This document shows, one piece after another, positions 10,490 to 22,024 of a stretch of 64,000 bases of DNA. Below the pieces are notes generated by a model that saw only the letters and a program-made list of their open reading frames with translations, had not been told where the DNA came from and did not search any database. Source of the stretch: Perognathus longimembris pacificus (Eukaryota > Chordata > Mammalia > Rodentia > Heteromyidae); NCBI RefSeq assembly GCF_023159225.1, contig NC_063161.1:125278958-125342957 (forward strand), written 5' to 3'. A program made the position numbers and the translations under genes. Every line of letters starts with the position of its first letter. The first letter of the stretch is position 1.

Positions 10490-11510
10490 AGGAACACTCA
10501 ATAGCTTGAAATCCCACAATGCAGCTCTAAGGCTCTGCACATCCTCTAGCTCTAAGGCCTTCTGTTCTGTAGGGCCTGAACTCTCTCTGGTGTGCTCACA
10601 TTTCTGCTGGCTCTGGTCTGCTGGAAGTCCAGCAGCTGCTGGACATGGGAAGTTCCTCTTGTGCCATTCCATCTGCATGTCCATACACATGTTGCAGATG
10701 AAACAACGTCTAGGACATATGGGGGATGAGCAACACAATTGCTGGTACCTCTAGATGATCCCTAATCTGGCCCCAGCCCTGATTCTGCTTAGCTCTGAAC
10801 CTCTTGTCTCAGTCTTCCATTCCTTTCTTGGTCTCTGCCTTGTCTGTGACCCTATGGTAGTTTGCCTCTTGCCTCTTCCCTTTGGATTATTGTTTTAGAA
10901 TGGTTGACACAAGTTAGCTTTACAGTCTAGAAATCCAAGTTTAATATCCCAGTCCTTCTCTTTACTAGCAGTATAGATAAGTTACAGTAGCACTATTTTA
11001 TTCTAAAGTGAATATGCATATTTACTTTGTTGTGTCCTTACAGTAATATCTGTACTGCGCCTGACCCTTCATAGGAATTTTGGAACTAAGCTCTATTTTT
11101 ATTATTTTCCACCTGAACTCTTTGGATAAGCAGGGCTCCAGGCTCAGAATCTCTTGGTTCTGTCTGCAAAGTTGATTTGATTTCCACCATTCCCTCCCTT
11201 GTAATTCATTCTTCAAAAGTAAAAGCTGCAAATGACTCAAGTCCAGACATGCTCAGTGTGCCCCACCATTCTCACCCCAGGCCAACTCCGAAAGATAAGA
11301 AGCTGGGTATGCCAGTTAGCCAGGAACCCTGAGAGCTTCTCAGGCAAGCCGAAAATAGAATCCCAGGTCACTCAGGATAGGTTTGAGAATAGGAAAGCTG
11401 TAGACCTTTGGACAAGTCTTTAGATTATTAATGGCTCTGGTGCCAATTCTGTAGTCTGTATACTATTTTACCCTTTCCTCCCTTTCTATGGATACTAAGA
11501 TTTGTCTGTG
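10490..11510. other. Single-copy intronic sequence
   Basis: No clear repeat was seen. Overlapping ORFs at 10463-10754 on both strands have no recognisable domain. Confidence 0.4.
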
Positions 11511-11530
11511 CATTTTAAATAAGCCAGCTT

Positions 11531-12455
11531 CGCACAATTCACAATAGCCAAAATATGGAAATAACCCAGATGTCCCACTACAGATGAATGGATCCAAAAA
11601 ATGTGGTACCTTTTACACAGCGATTAGAAATGATCAAATAATGGCATTCACAGGAAAATGGTCAGATCGTGAACAAATAATGTTGAGGGAGACAAGCCTA
11701 GAACACAGAGAACAAAGGCACATGGTCTTCCTGATATGTGAATGTTGTGTGTGGGGTGGGGTGGGAGCAGATATCATGTCTGTAAAATAACAGATTTCTT
11801 CTCAAATGGTATTTCTACATGTTTTGGTCAGCAACTTTACATCATGTCTCTAAAACCAAACAATTACTAAATAAAATGCCTAGGATAGACCTATCAGAGG
11901 ATCACAATAGCTCAACAGCTATGTACATATGATTATATAAGATGAGGTAGGGCTGGGATATGGCCTAGTGGCAAGAGTGCTTGCCCTGTATACATGAAGC
12001 CCTGGGTTCGATTCCCCAGCACCACATATACAGAAAACTGCCAGAAGTGGTGCTGTGGCAGAGTGGTAGCCTTGAGCAAAAAGAAGCCAGGGACAGTGCT
12101 CAGGCCCTGAGTCCAAGGCCCAGGACTGGCAAAAAAAAAAAAAAAAAAAAAAAAAAAAGATGAGGCTAAGCAAAATGAACCCCAAAAGATGGAAACAGGA
12201 GTATTTTATTGTTGTCGTTATTTTTAATGTACTACGTGAATTTCCTATGGCGTATCCCCTGTGGTCACTGTATATGATTTTGTTACACTGGGTATTGTAT
12301 ATATGTTTATCTGAACTAGGAAAGGGAAAGGAAAATGAGGGAAGGTATAACAAATATGCTGAGAACTATACTCACTACCTTATTATGTAACTGTACCCCC
12401 TCTGTACATCACTTTGACAACAAATTTTTTTAAAGGAATACAAAAATAAATAAAT
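11531..12455 (+). mobile_element. 5'-truncated L1, split by an IDL-Geo
   Basis: It begins in the 3' end of ORF2-type sequence (ATTCACAATAGCCAAAATAT, GATGAATGGATC) and runs through a 3' UTR shared with the copies at 40.0 and 58.9 kb (AGAGGATCACAATAGCTCAA; CTGTACCCCCTCTGTACATC). TSDs AAATAAGCCAGCTT (11517-11530) and AAATAAGCCAGATT (12456-12469) differ by one base. An IDL-Geo interrupts it at about 11948-12156. No intact ORF remains. Confidence 0.85.
11948..12156 (+). mobile_element. IDL-Geo SINE nested in an L1
   Basis: Head, B box (GGTTCGATTCC) and Geo half are present. A short internal deletion removes part of the GTGGCTCAAGTGGCAG motif. The TSD AAGATGAGG at 11939-11947 is repeated at 12157-12165. 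Flanking L1 sequence reads continuously once the SINE is removed, which confirms the nest. Confidence 0.92.
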
Positions 12456-12650
12456 AAATAAGCCAGATTCAGAAGGTGGGAGATAAAATGGAGGGGTTGG
12501 TACCTCCAGGTATAGAGAACATGTACAACCTTCCATTTGAAGGATTCTTGATTTCTCATCCTGTGTAAATGACCTCATGGTTACAAGACAGAGTTAAGTC
12601 TAGACCCACTGACCCATTCCCTTTAGTGAATAAAAAGTAATTCATCTATA

Positions 12651-12845
12651 GCTTTTTTTCCTGGCTGGTACCAGGGGCATGAAATCAGGGCCTGGGTGCT
12701 GTCTCTAAACTTTTTGATAAGGCTGTTGCTCTACCACTTGAGCCCTACCTCCACTTTCAGCATTTTGGTGGACAGCTGGAGGTAAGTGTCTCACAGACTT
12801 TCCTGCCTGACTCGGATTTCATTCTCCTGAGTAGCTAGGTTTAGC
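12651..12845 (-). repeat. 7SL-headed composite SINE (B1-dID-like)
   Basis: Antisense: CTGGTACCAGGGGCATGAAA, ACCACTTGAGCCCTACCTCC, then TTTCCTGCCTGACTCGGATT and CTCCTGAGTAGCTAGGTTTA. Confidence 0.8.
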
Positions 12846-12905
12846 CTTTCTCATCTTGATGGTGCTGCAGAGATGTTTCCAACCTCTATAAAATAGCCAA
12901 AGAAG

Positions 12906-13135
12906 CCAGGCATCCGTTGTTCATTCCTGTAATCCTAGTGACTCAGGAAGCTAGATCTGAAGATTGTAGTTTGAAGCTAGCTGGGACAGAAAAGTCCATG
13001 AGACTTTTATCTTCAATAAACTACATAAAAACCAAGTAAAGCTGTGTTCAAATGGTAGGATACTAGTCTTGAGTGAAAGAAGTTCAGGGACAGTGCCCAG
13101 GCCCTGATTTCAAGCTCCAGGACAGGCACAAAAAA
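12906..13135 (+). repeat. 7SL-headed composite SINE (B1-dID-like)
   Basis: Left half TTCCTGTAATCCTAGTGACT; right half TAGTCTTGAGTGAAAGAAG and GCCCTGATTTCAAGCTCCAG. It is followed by an (AAAC)n-like tail at 13131-13155. Confidence 0.82.
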
Positions 13136-13189
13136 CAAACAAACAAACACACAAAGAAAAGGGAAACAAGAATGGTGGTGGATATAGAT

Positions 13190-13240
13190 ACATATATATA
13201 TATATGTGTGTGTGTATATATACCACATATATATGTGTGT

Positions 13241-13288
<48 letters not shown>
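13190..13288 (+). repeat. Compound TA/TG/CA microsatellite
   Basis: Alternating purine-pyrimidine tracts: (TA)n, (TG)n, (TA)n, then about 20 CA units ending ACGCACACA. Confidence 0.97.
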
Positions 13289-13292
<4 letters not shown>

Positions 13293-13324
13293 TCATTTAC
13301 TCCCAGTGATGCCCTGAGCATGAT

Positions 13325-13445
13325 ATCATTATTTCAGTTTTAGGTAAACAAGGCTGGGTGGAATTGAAGCATTTGCTCCAGGCCACATAGCTAACAGGAG
13401 GCGGTAGGGATTTAGCTGTGAAGCTCAGGTTCATCTCCATCCTGT
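13325..13445 (-). repeat. MIR SINE fragment
   Basis: Antisense MIR core: TTGCTCCAGGCCACATAGCT, AACAGGAGGCGGTAGGGATT, AGCTCAGGTTCATCTCC. Confidence 0.6.
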
Positions 13446-13984
13446 TAAGACAGGCTGCATTATGGAGGAACACATGACTTGAGACCAGCATGGCATGGCC
13501 TCATCATATGTTTGAAAGATAGTCTAGCAGTAAGAAGAATGAACAACTAGTTAGGTTATCTCAAAGAGATGCCCAGCTAGTGACAACAGTAGCCTGTTCA
13601 TGGCTCGGTCTTGGTACAGGGAGGTCTATGTGGCCCACAGAATAGCATTCACACCAGAAGCTGAGCCAAACCCCACTCTTTGGCCCTAATGCCTTTCTTG
13701 AATATACAAGATGCTCTAGCCCTTTTCTGTCATGACTTTCCAATATATATTTTAACAATCATTAATCTAGATACTTGGCTGAAAAGAGAGGGTCATGCAA
13801 AAATGCTGCTTTCATGAAACTTTGTGATACAGCCAAGTATAAAAAGATCTGAGAACACCTGCGGGGAGGGGGGGATGTATTGGGGGGGGGGAATGTCTAG
13901 TTCACATTAGATTTCCCTTTCCCTATAGTACCTACAGAGTCTAAAACAGACTATTCACATTTCTAGATTTACTACTCAACAACA

Positions 13985-14160
13985 ATGTAGCTATATACAA
14001 ATGTCTTAGTCAGTCTAAACCTCAGCTTCCTCATCCAAAAACACACAGGGATATATCAATACTTGTAGCTTAAGATGTGGTTGGAGGATTAAATACATAT
14101 GCACATATTAAGGGTTTGCATAATGTCTTGCAGAAAGTAATTACTGTACTGTGAACTGTG
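13985..14160 (+). repeat. MIR SINE fragment
   Basis: Sense MIR: CTAAACCTCAGCTTCCTCAT, GGAGGATTAAATACATATGC, GCATAATGTCTTGCAGAAAG. Confidence 0.6.
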
Positions 14161-16335
14161 CTTTTTATTTATCCTATTGACCAAATGTGCTTTGTAATAT
14201 CTTTTGGTATTCAATCCCTCTCGCATGCTTATTTTCAGGACAGGGGTGGCATGAATATATCACTTCTGAACTTGCAAGAACTTAAAAGTGATCAGGCTGC
14301 CTATTGCTGTAAATTCTGAAAAAAGGGATTGTTTTATGCTTTCATTCTATCTTTAAAAGTAGTTGATATAATCAAGGTGAGGAAGAAGTAATCAATCAAA
14401 TCAGAATCAGAAAAGAGCAGAGATCTTATTTAGTTAAGTTATAAATCCATCATCTTCTACTTGGGGAAGGTTTAAAAAAAAAAGCCCACAGCAGTCATGA
14501 TAGCTTTTTGCCAGACTCTTGAGAGAGTGCTGGCATGGAAGTCTGCATAGTACTTTTGGGAGAAAGGAGGAGAGCTCTGTAAATGAACATTTTGAACCCA
14601 TCCATAGGGCAAAAAGAAAAACTGAAATTCCTTGAAAAAAAAAAACCATTAAAATATTCCCTACATTTCAATCTAGTTCTTTTCAAGTGGTGATAGTTAA
14701 TTTTCAGTCTGTGTGAATTAGAAAGTTAATGCCAGACAATATTAACCAGCAGTCTTAAGCAAAATAGATTTCTGTCTTAAGGGCTTGTAGTTAAAGTTTG
14801 ACTAGTCTTATAATAACACAGACAAACCTGTTATAATAATTCCAGGTAGTTAGGTAGGAACTGATGACAGAAAAACAATCTTTGACCCGAAGAGCTCTCA
14901 GAGATTAACAATCAATAATTGAATTTCAAAGCATGTCTACTCTCTATCATCCTACCCTATGCCTTATTACACCCTGTAACTGCAATTCAAGATGGGGAGA
15001 TTTCAGTCCTCTAAGAAGTAGACCTGAAATGACAAAATATGTTCAGAGAAGTGTTCCACAAAAGGTGATGGACACATAACCCTGATCTGGATGCTCTAGG
15101 TCACATTGAATGGCCTTACCTGGGAAAGTGGGTCAGGACTGAAATAGAGTTAGACCTAGAACAAGACCGGGCTGAACTCAGATTCCAGAAGAGGAAGCAG
15201 CCAACATGCTTGGACACATGTCAGAATCCAAACCAATCACTCATTGAAGGTACCAGCAGGAATTTGCTCAACAATTAGACTAAAGTATGACTAGAGTTTG
15301 CTGAGTAATCAGGTCCAAGAGGAACCAGTCCAAGGAACTGAGGGGAGGAGGGAGGAGAAGGTGAATCTGAAGGCCCAGAGCCTCTGGAAGGCCTGGATGA
15401 AAAATCCCCACAGCGATGGCTGCTGCTGGGGGAAGTCTTGGTCCTCAGTCAGGCACCAGCATCTGACACAGCCCTGCTGAGTTTATGAATGTGTCTAACC
15501 ACAACTTTCTGATCTCCAGGCCACATTCAGTGTGAGAGCTAAATGGAGCATAGAATATAATAACTTCTCTGGGGCTTCATGTGGATTTGCCTTTCATCTC
15601 TGTCTCAGTAAATCTCAAACAAAATTAAATAAAAATTCCAGTAATTTCTGAGCTTTCATCCATTTTTCTTTTTTCCTCAATTCCTCTTCTTCCCTCCCTC
15701 CCACTAAACCTACTATTTCCCCATCGGATATTTCCTTTTGGGACACCCCTGAAAGAAAAACAAGTTTTCTGCACAATTTGTGTTGTTCCTTTCATCCCCT
15801 TATGGAGGTCCCCAAAGGGAAAGATTGCCTCAAGAAGGCAGAAATGCTTTGATGACAAAGGACCCAAAGTTGGACAAAACCCAGGGAAAGGGGTTGTTGG
15901 TCATTTCTGTTTGAATTATTGCCTCTCTCTTCTTCTGAAGAGAAAGGCTGGCACTTGGAAATGAGCCTGACCTGTGATCAGGGCTGGAATTAACCTGGGT
16001 ACTGGAGATATAGAGCACAAGAGCTTATCTCCATGGACTCCAGAGAACATCACCAAACACCCAAAGTTCTGCAAGCAGCAGGGAGATAGTCCAACTCTCA
16101 CAGTCTTTCCTCATTCTTAGACCCCAGTTCTCTAGCATCCGCTCCAGCCTCTTTCTTAAGCACAGATAACATACGCTATCTGCGAGGTGATTGGTAGGAA
16201 TCCCTGTTTCATGACTATGGCCCCTCTGGAGTGTGCCTTCCACAAAGACTGTTTTTGTGGTGCCCAGCCTGGAGTGTGGAGTTGGGGTGGGTATGAAATA
16301 AACACTGCTGATTGATGGGATGAGAGCAGAGATTC
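14160..16335. other. Single-copy intronic sequence
   Basis: About 2.2 kb with no young repeat. ORFs of 60-80 codons on both strands are short and without recognisable domains. Confidence 0.45.
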
Positions 16336-16339
16336 TCCA

Positions 16340-16465
16340 TCATCTGCCTACTCTGCAATTGGAGATTGACTGGGGACTTACAGAGCTAATTTGTGAGGGA
16401 AGAGATCTGAATTTGAGTCTTCCTGATTCCAAAGCCTGGGTTCATTCCACTGTGCCAGGCAGCTT
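16340..16465 (-). repeat. Possible MIR fragment
   Basis: AGAGATCTGAATTTGAGTCT, then CCTGATTCCAAAGCCTGGGT and CATTCCACTGTGCCA resemble the antisense 5' part of MIR. Weak. Confidence 0.4.
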
Positions 16466-16469
16466 TTGC

Positions 16470-18080
16470 CCAGTACTCCTGGCCCCTTTTATCTCAGTCC
16501 AACCCAACTGGCAGAATTGGGGAAACAAAACTTGTCAAAAGATGAACGTGGGAATGAGTAGGGAAGTCTGATTTTATTGCCCAAACCATGCACCAGGGCT
16601 AAGGACTGGAAAAGTGCTTGGCACCAGCATAGGTCATAAATGAATTCAGATTCCAGTGGTGGTACTTCTCTGCTACTTGCCTTCAAACAACTTCTAAGAG
16701 GCTGAGTCTTTTTATTCAAGGACATACTAATAATAATGAATGACAAGGAATAGTCTCATGAACATTTAGCTGTTCATAGGACTGTGAAGTGCTGGCAGGC
16801 TCATGGGAGGTATCTAGTGAATGGTGGGGGATATTACTATTTGTAAAGATGGCTCTTCCTCATCAAAGCCATGAAGCTGGACAGGCACAAGAAATACGAC
16901 AGGTGAAGTTACCATATCTCTAAAGGACAAACTCTTTCCCGGAAAGTAGATTTGGTAGATGATATGCGGGAACAGCATGAAAGCTGTCTAAGGATCTTGA
17001 CCTGACACAAGATGAAACCTAACATCCTAGCCAATCCTTTAGGGACCCCTGAAAGCATGTCATCTACATTTCTCCTTGAAACTGTTATCCCTATCTGAGG
17101 ACATTTGCCCTGTCCTTTTTGTCTGGGAGCCTTAGGAATGTCCATGTGAAAATCCCTCTACAAGTCATAAAAATCACTCATTCTCAATAGCTCATGAATA
17201 AAAACAACATCCCACACACGTGGGAAAAGAAAACAGACCTCCTCCGCTGGCAGCATGGCTGAGAACATACCATTTCCAGAATGCTTGCAAAACAAAACTC
17301 AACTGGATCTCAAGGAGGAGGAGGGGAGAAATGAACACACGTTTCTTTAAAATACACATCCCCTCTCTTAGTTTACTCCCTCGCTTCTTCACATACATCC
17401 ATATTCCTCTGCCTCTTGCAAAGATACCATTGTATCTGTATTTATCTAAAGAAGCCTCCTGCTCTTGCTGATGCAAACTCAGGCTGAGTCCTTTCAGCAG
17501 ATGTTTTGCGTTATCTCAACGTGTTCCGCAAGAAAGTGTCTGTTCATCCTGCCAAAGAAAACAATCCTGAGCAGCGGGACTTTGTTCCTCTGCCTAAAAG
17601 CAAAAGTCCCCAAACAAGCTGACAGCTGCAACTGGTTAGGAATAAACTGGCTACCACTCTATTCTCCACCTCCCACCATCTGCCCTTCCCCAGCCCCCTC
17701 GTGTTACCCTCCAGTCTATCATCGTGGTTGGACTAAATGAAAGGAAAAAAGACTAACATATGATGATTATATCTTCGAAACAGATTGTTAATTCTTTCAG
17801 ACGTGCCATTTTCCAGACTTAGGATGTGCTGTTTCAGCCACCCAAAGAAGCAACTGTAAATACAGTGTGCCTGTTTGTCACACTTCCCTCCACTCCCCCT
17901 AGCTATTTCCCAGCTACTACAGACTGGTACTCAACTGCACCTATAGAATAAACCTTCACCCTCTAGTCTTATGGCATGGATGAGGAGGTGGATGAAGACT
18001 AAGAAAGCCCCAAGAAAACCAGAGAAGAATATTCACTTTCAGGTGATAATGAAAGCCATGCAACAACCTCCCAGTTTGAT
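16470..18080. other. Single-copy intronic sequence with possible conserved blocks
   Basis: Repeat-poor for about 1.6 kb. It holds an E-box/RBPJ-like site at 17210-17226 (see findings). No exon is supported. Confidence 0.4.
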
Positions 18081-18084
18081 CCAG

Positions 18085-18207
18085 GTCACTATGGTGACAC
18101 ACACCTGTCAAATCTCAGCACTTAGGAATCAGAGGCAGGAAGATGGTGAGTTTGAGAATAGCCTGGGCTGCAGAGTAAAACCCTATCTCAATAAAATAAC
18201 AGACAAG
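18085..18207 (+). repeat. B1-like (7SL-derived) SINE monomer
   Basis: B1 order is clear: TATGGTGACACACACCTGTC, AGCACTTAGGAATCAGAGGC, AGGAAGATGGTGAGTTTGAG, ATAGCCTGGGCTGCAGAGTA, AAACCCTATCTCAATAAAAT. There is no tRNA-like half. Confidence 0.8.
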
Positions 18208-18879
18208 TCAATTATCTCAATGAACAAACCTCCTGAGTTCAATCAAACCTTCTTGAGTTTGCTGAAAAGCAACTAGGCCAAATGAGATCGAGTAAAGTGA
18301 GAACGAGGTGTTAATGAACTTAAAATGAGGCTGAATAACCAGTCATCTGATCATGAGTCCCAATTCAAATTTGAAAATGACCCACAGTCCTTGTCATGGA
18401 TGTGATATTGTGAATATCCTCATAAGTAAAGTGATTCTTCATTCACCAGAAGGATCTTTCTCCCATTAAGTGGAGGACAATTACTATCAAGTCTTATCTG
18501 CATGGTTTCTAATCTGTCAACTTCTCTCAGGCCCCACTGCCTCTTCCCTAGCTCAAGCCACCACTTCTTACCTGGTCTCTGTAGCTCCCCCCCTTAAATG
18601 AGCTCGTTTCTTCTACTAGTGCATTTCTCTCATCTCCACCAGGTGGGCGGGGGAATCTTCCTGATGCAAATCTAACCAGGAAATTGGTCTTTCTGCAGAA
18701 AGTTCATTTGAGGTGAGGGCAAAGATATTTTAACACACATTGATTTCCCCAGCATCATAGCTGGATCCTTTCCATTTGAATGTAATGCTTCAGCCATTTG
18801 GAGCTTGATTGAGTATCAGAGTATTGACATATTACTGACAGCTGGAAACCTCTTCCTCAGTGTCCCCGCCCCCCACCCT

Positions 18880-19085
18880 TTCTTTCTGGCCAACTCCCAT
18901 CTGTTTTGCAAACCTCAACTAAGTTATCACGTCCTACAGAATATCCTCCTTGCCCCTACTTCTTACCTCAGTCTAGTTATAGGGCTAGCCATATCATAAC
19001 ACCTGTTTCTCTCAGAATACGTAACATGTCATTTCACAGTATTCTTCCTTCTTGTTTCCCAGTAGACTAAATATTTTGTAACATC
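18880..19085 (+). repeat. Possible L2 LINE fragment
   Basis: TTTTGCAAACCTCAACTAAG, TATCACGTCCTACAGAATAT, CCTTGCCCC and a late CCCAGTAGACTAAATATTTT follow L2 3' order, but diverged. Confidence 0.45.
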
Positions 19086-19164
19086 AGAAAATGCATCTGT
19101 TCGTGGTTATAGCCTTAGAATAATAGATACCAGACTATGATGGTTGTCCCTAAGGACTTGTCAG

Positions 19165-19521
19165 GTGAATGCAATGGATCCAAATGGTTATAATCTTCCT
19201 CAAATTCATGTGTTGAAACTGGAACCCTCAAGATGATGGGCTTTAGGGGGTGGGATCTCTGGGAGCTGATTAGGACATGAAAGTGGAAATCTCATGAAGG
19301 GTATAAGTGCTGTTATAAAAGAGGATGTTTTTCCTTTCCTCCATGTGATGCTACGGAAACTGCCATCCACCAGCCGAGCCAGGCAACAGGCTCTCACCAG
19401 ACACCAAATCTGTCAGACTTATCTTGGACTTCCCAGCCTTCTGATCTATGGGAATAAACACTTGTTATTTAGAAGCTACTCAGTTGAGGTGTTTTTGTCA
19501 GAGCAGTCCCAGTGAATGAAG
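19165..19521 (+). mobile_element. MaLR-type solo LTR
   Basis: Typical MaLR landmarks occur in order: AATTCATGTGTTGAAACTGG, TCAAGATGATGGGCTTTAGG, GGGGTGGGATCTCTGGGAGC, TCTCACCAGACACCAAATCT, TCTTGGACTTCCCAGCCTTC and GGGAATAAACACTTGTTATT. No internal ERVL sequence flanks it. Confidence 0.8.
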
Positions 19522-19524
19522 ACA

Positions 19525-20880
19525 GAAGAAAAAAAAAAAAGAATGGACCACATTAGCCCATGGGGGTGATGTGGAGCACTGCCTTGCTTGGTCTCCCTTC
19601 CTTTTTCCAACTCCCAGTAGTAACCCTGGGCTCACAGTCTGAGAACCAGTGCCCCAATGAAAGATCCCATGTTGAACTTTGCTGTGTTGAAGGCAATGAA
19701 GCTGCAGTGGAAATCATTTCTCTCAATACCTCAGAGGGAAATACATCTTTCTATCTGGCTTTTCCACACTGAAGAAGCCATCTTCGCCCTCAAATTGCGC
19801 TGCATATTTATATTCAAGGGCCTAATTTCATCTAAATAGAAAGGTATCTACCTATTTTTTCAGTTTCTGAAGTTTTCAGTAAACGAATAATCCTGAGATT
19901 ATGGAGGATAGGGGTCAAGGGGAAGAGACAGGAAAAATAATTGATATTATCTATTCATTTATTTTGAAATGCTGAGGATTGCACCCAGGGCCTCATGCAT
20001 GCCGACCTAATATTCAATCACAGAAGAAACTCCTGCTCTTAATCTTCTCTAGAAAGGGGGTTGGGGCTACAGAAAGAATAATGATGGAAACCCAAGTTGA
20101 GGGATGCTTTGCAGAACCAGAAGGGAATAGAGACCAGGAAAAAGTGAATCTGAGGCAGGAACTATTAGAGCAATCACTCTAGAGAGAGGATGGGTTTTAA
20201 AGAGAAAAGGTTGCCAAAGGAGTTCAAGGCAGACTCAACATGCCAATATTCACTCATGTACAGGGTAAGAGGCAGACTGAGTGCATGGAGAAGACTATTT
20301 GCACTGGAGATGAAAGGGTTAAGGCAGGTACTCAGCAAGTAATGGCAAAGGATTTTACTTGAAAGTCAGCTCCAATGAAAGGCAAATTGGTAGGATAGGA
20401 TGAAAGGAGAGATGCTGCTCTCAAGTCTGATCATTGGGTGAGAAATGGCCCAAATTCACTGATGGGGTTGTGTAATTCAAGCAAATGATTTACGTGAATA
20501 TGTTTTGAAGCAGGGCTCACTTTCCAAAGCCTTCAGGGACTGCAAAGGATCATAAATGAATAAAGCAGGCTAGAAGTACTATGAAAGGGAGTGGGGTGGA
20601 CTTTGACAACCTTTAAGAGTATTACACAAGACAGAAAGAGAGCTTCTCAGCTTTAGATTACTGTTAGGAGGAAAATGGAGCTAGGATCATCCAATCTTTC
20701 AAGAGACCCAGAAATTTAGATTCATAGGTAAAATCTTTTCATCCATGAGTGTTGCTTAGTCCAAAAAGTATTTTTAAAAGTTTCAAACATCCAGTGTTTT
20801 CATATATCTAACTCTTTCTGGAAGTTGACTACAAACTAATTGCTTAGTATAAAAACTTAAATAAATTTTTTTTGAAAAAA
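19525..20880. other. Mostly single-copy intronic sequence with an ID-like scrap
   Basis: At about 19965-20010 a minus-strand ID-like piece is visible (GAGGATTGCACCCAGGGCCT). The remainder shows no clear repeat or exon. Confidence 0.4.
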
Positions 20881-20881
20881 G

Positions 20882-20998
20882 AGCTGGTTATCTATCTACT
20901 TGCAATTCCAGACCTTGAAGGATAGGAAGGAGTATAAGGCTCAAGACTAGTTCAAGACCAGTCCAGGTTACAAAACAAGACCCTGTTTTGTTTTGTTT
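20882..20998 (+). repeat. Old B1-like monomer
   Basis: CTACTTGCAATTCCAGACCT, GACTAGTTCAAGACCAGTCC and AAAACAAGACCCTGTTTTGT keep 7SL/B1 order. Diverged. Confidence 0.5.
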
Positions 20999-21173
20999 TT
21001 AAAGAAAGAAATTTAAAAAGAAAAATACTGTGTTAGCAATGAACGCAAGTAGCATCTAGATCTTTGTATCCAATATCATTTTTCAATAAGAAGAAACAGG
21101 GTTCCTGGTAAAATGGCTGATTTTATGGCTAGGGTTGGAAATATAAAAGATGACCTGGAATACCTTACAGTGC

Positions 21174-21250
21174 CAGAAAGGAAGGAAGGAAGGAAGGAAG
21201 GAAGGAAGGAAGGAAGGAAGGAAGGAAGGAAGGAAGGAAGGAAGGAAGGA
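21174..21250 (+). repeat. (GGAA)n microsatellite
   Basis: About 18 near-perfect GGAA tetranucleotides. Such arrays consist of repeated ETS-family core sites. Confidence 0.98.
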
Positions 21251-21269
21251 GTGAGTTCCATGCTGATGC

Positions 21270-21515
21270 CTCTGCCTGTTTAAATCTCAGTCCAGTTACC
21301 TAGGTAACTGGCACAGCTGGAGGCACATTCCTCCCCCACCTCCGAGGTCACACCCTAAATCCATCTGGACACACCCTAATCCACCTGGACACACCTCCGA
21401 TCCCCCTACCCAAGATAAGGCATCACCCAAGAGTGATTATAGATCCTGCCTCACATGCCTTGGATTTAGCAGCAGGCTAGCAGTAAGCAAAAAATAAAAG
21501 TTCATTCTTCTTTTT
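21270..21515 (+). mobile_element. Possible LTR fragment with polyadenylation signal
   Basis: This is a GC-richer block with a 20-bp palindrome (21292-21311), a 20-bp tandem repeat (from 21349) and a terminal AAAAAATAAAAGTTCATTC resembling an LTR R/U5 boundary. I do not recognise the family, and a single-copy origin is possible. Confidence 0.35.
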
Positions 21516-21976
21516 TTTTAAATTTAAAAATGATGATTTATTACTTGTATCTTCTTGTTTTGTGTATAGAGGAGGAAGTGGTCTAAGGTTATGGTCTAAG
21601 GTCTTGGTTTAAGACCTAGGCTCTCCTTGAACTCTCAAGCTGGCCTTCATTCAGATCCTTCTTATCTCAGCCTCTAGTACAGTAGGTTCAAAAACATGTA
21701 GTATTACAGGAGAGTGAGAACAAAAGAGGAGAGAGGAATGGAGAAAAAAGAAGGGAAATATTGGGTTCTTCTGATGGCATTAACATAATTATGTATTTAA
21801 CTTATACTGCAGAGGTGATTTTGCTAGATGTTGTCAAATTGCTCTTTAAGTTTATACACTTACTTCATTATTATGACTGCTGTCAAAGTACCTGTTTTCA
21901 AACAAAAAGTTCTCTCTTCTGCCTCGAATACTGCGTCGAATTCTCCATCATCAGTTGTCTACTTGAAAATCTCTCA

Positions 21977-22021
21977 CAGGAAGGAAGGGAGGGAGGGACG
22001 GAGGGAGGGAGGGAGGGAAGT
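21977..22021 (+). repeat. (GGAG/GGAA)n microsatellite
   Basis: GGAAGGAAGGGAGGGAGGGA followed by an interrupted (GGAG)n run. Confidence 0.95.
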
Positions 22022-22024
22022 GCT

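Noticed and set aside
13013..13321. ORFs of Val/Cys or Thr/His repeats (also near 28.8, 48.9, 54.6 and 55.1 kb)
   Set aside because: Translations of CA/TG microsatellites.
21076..21261. Repetitive Leu-Pro-Ser-Phe ORFs (also 31.4-31.6 kb)
   Set aside because: Translations of GGAA/GGAG microsatellites on either strand.
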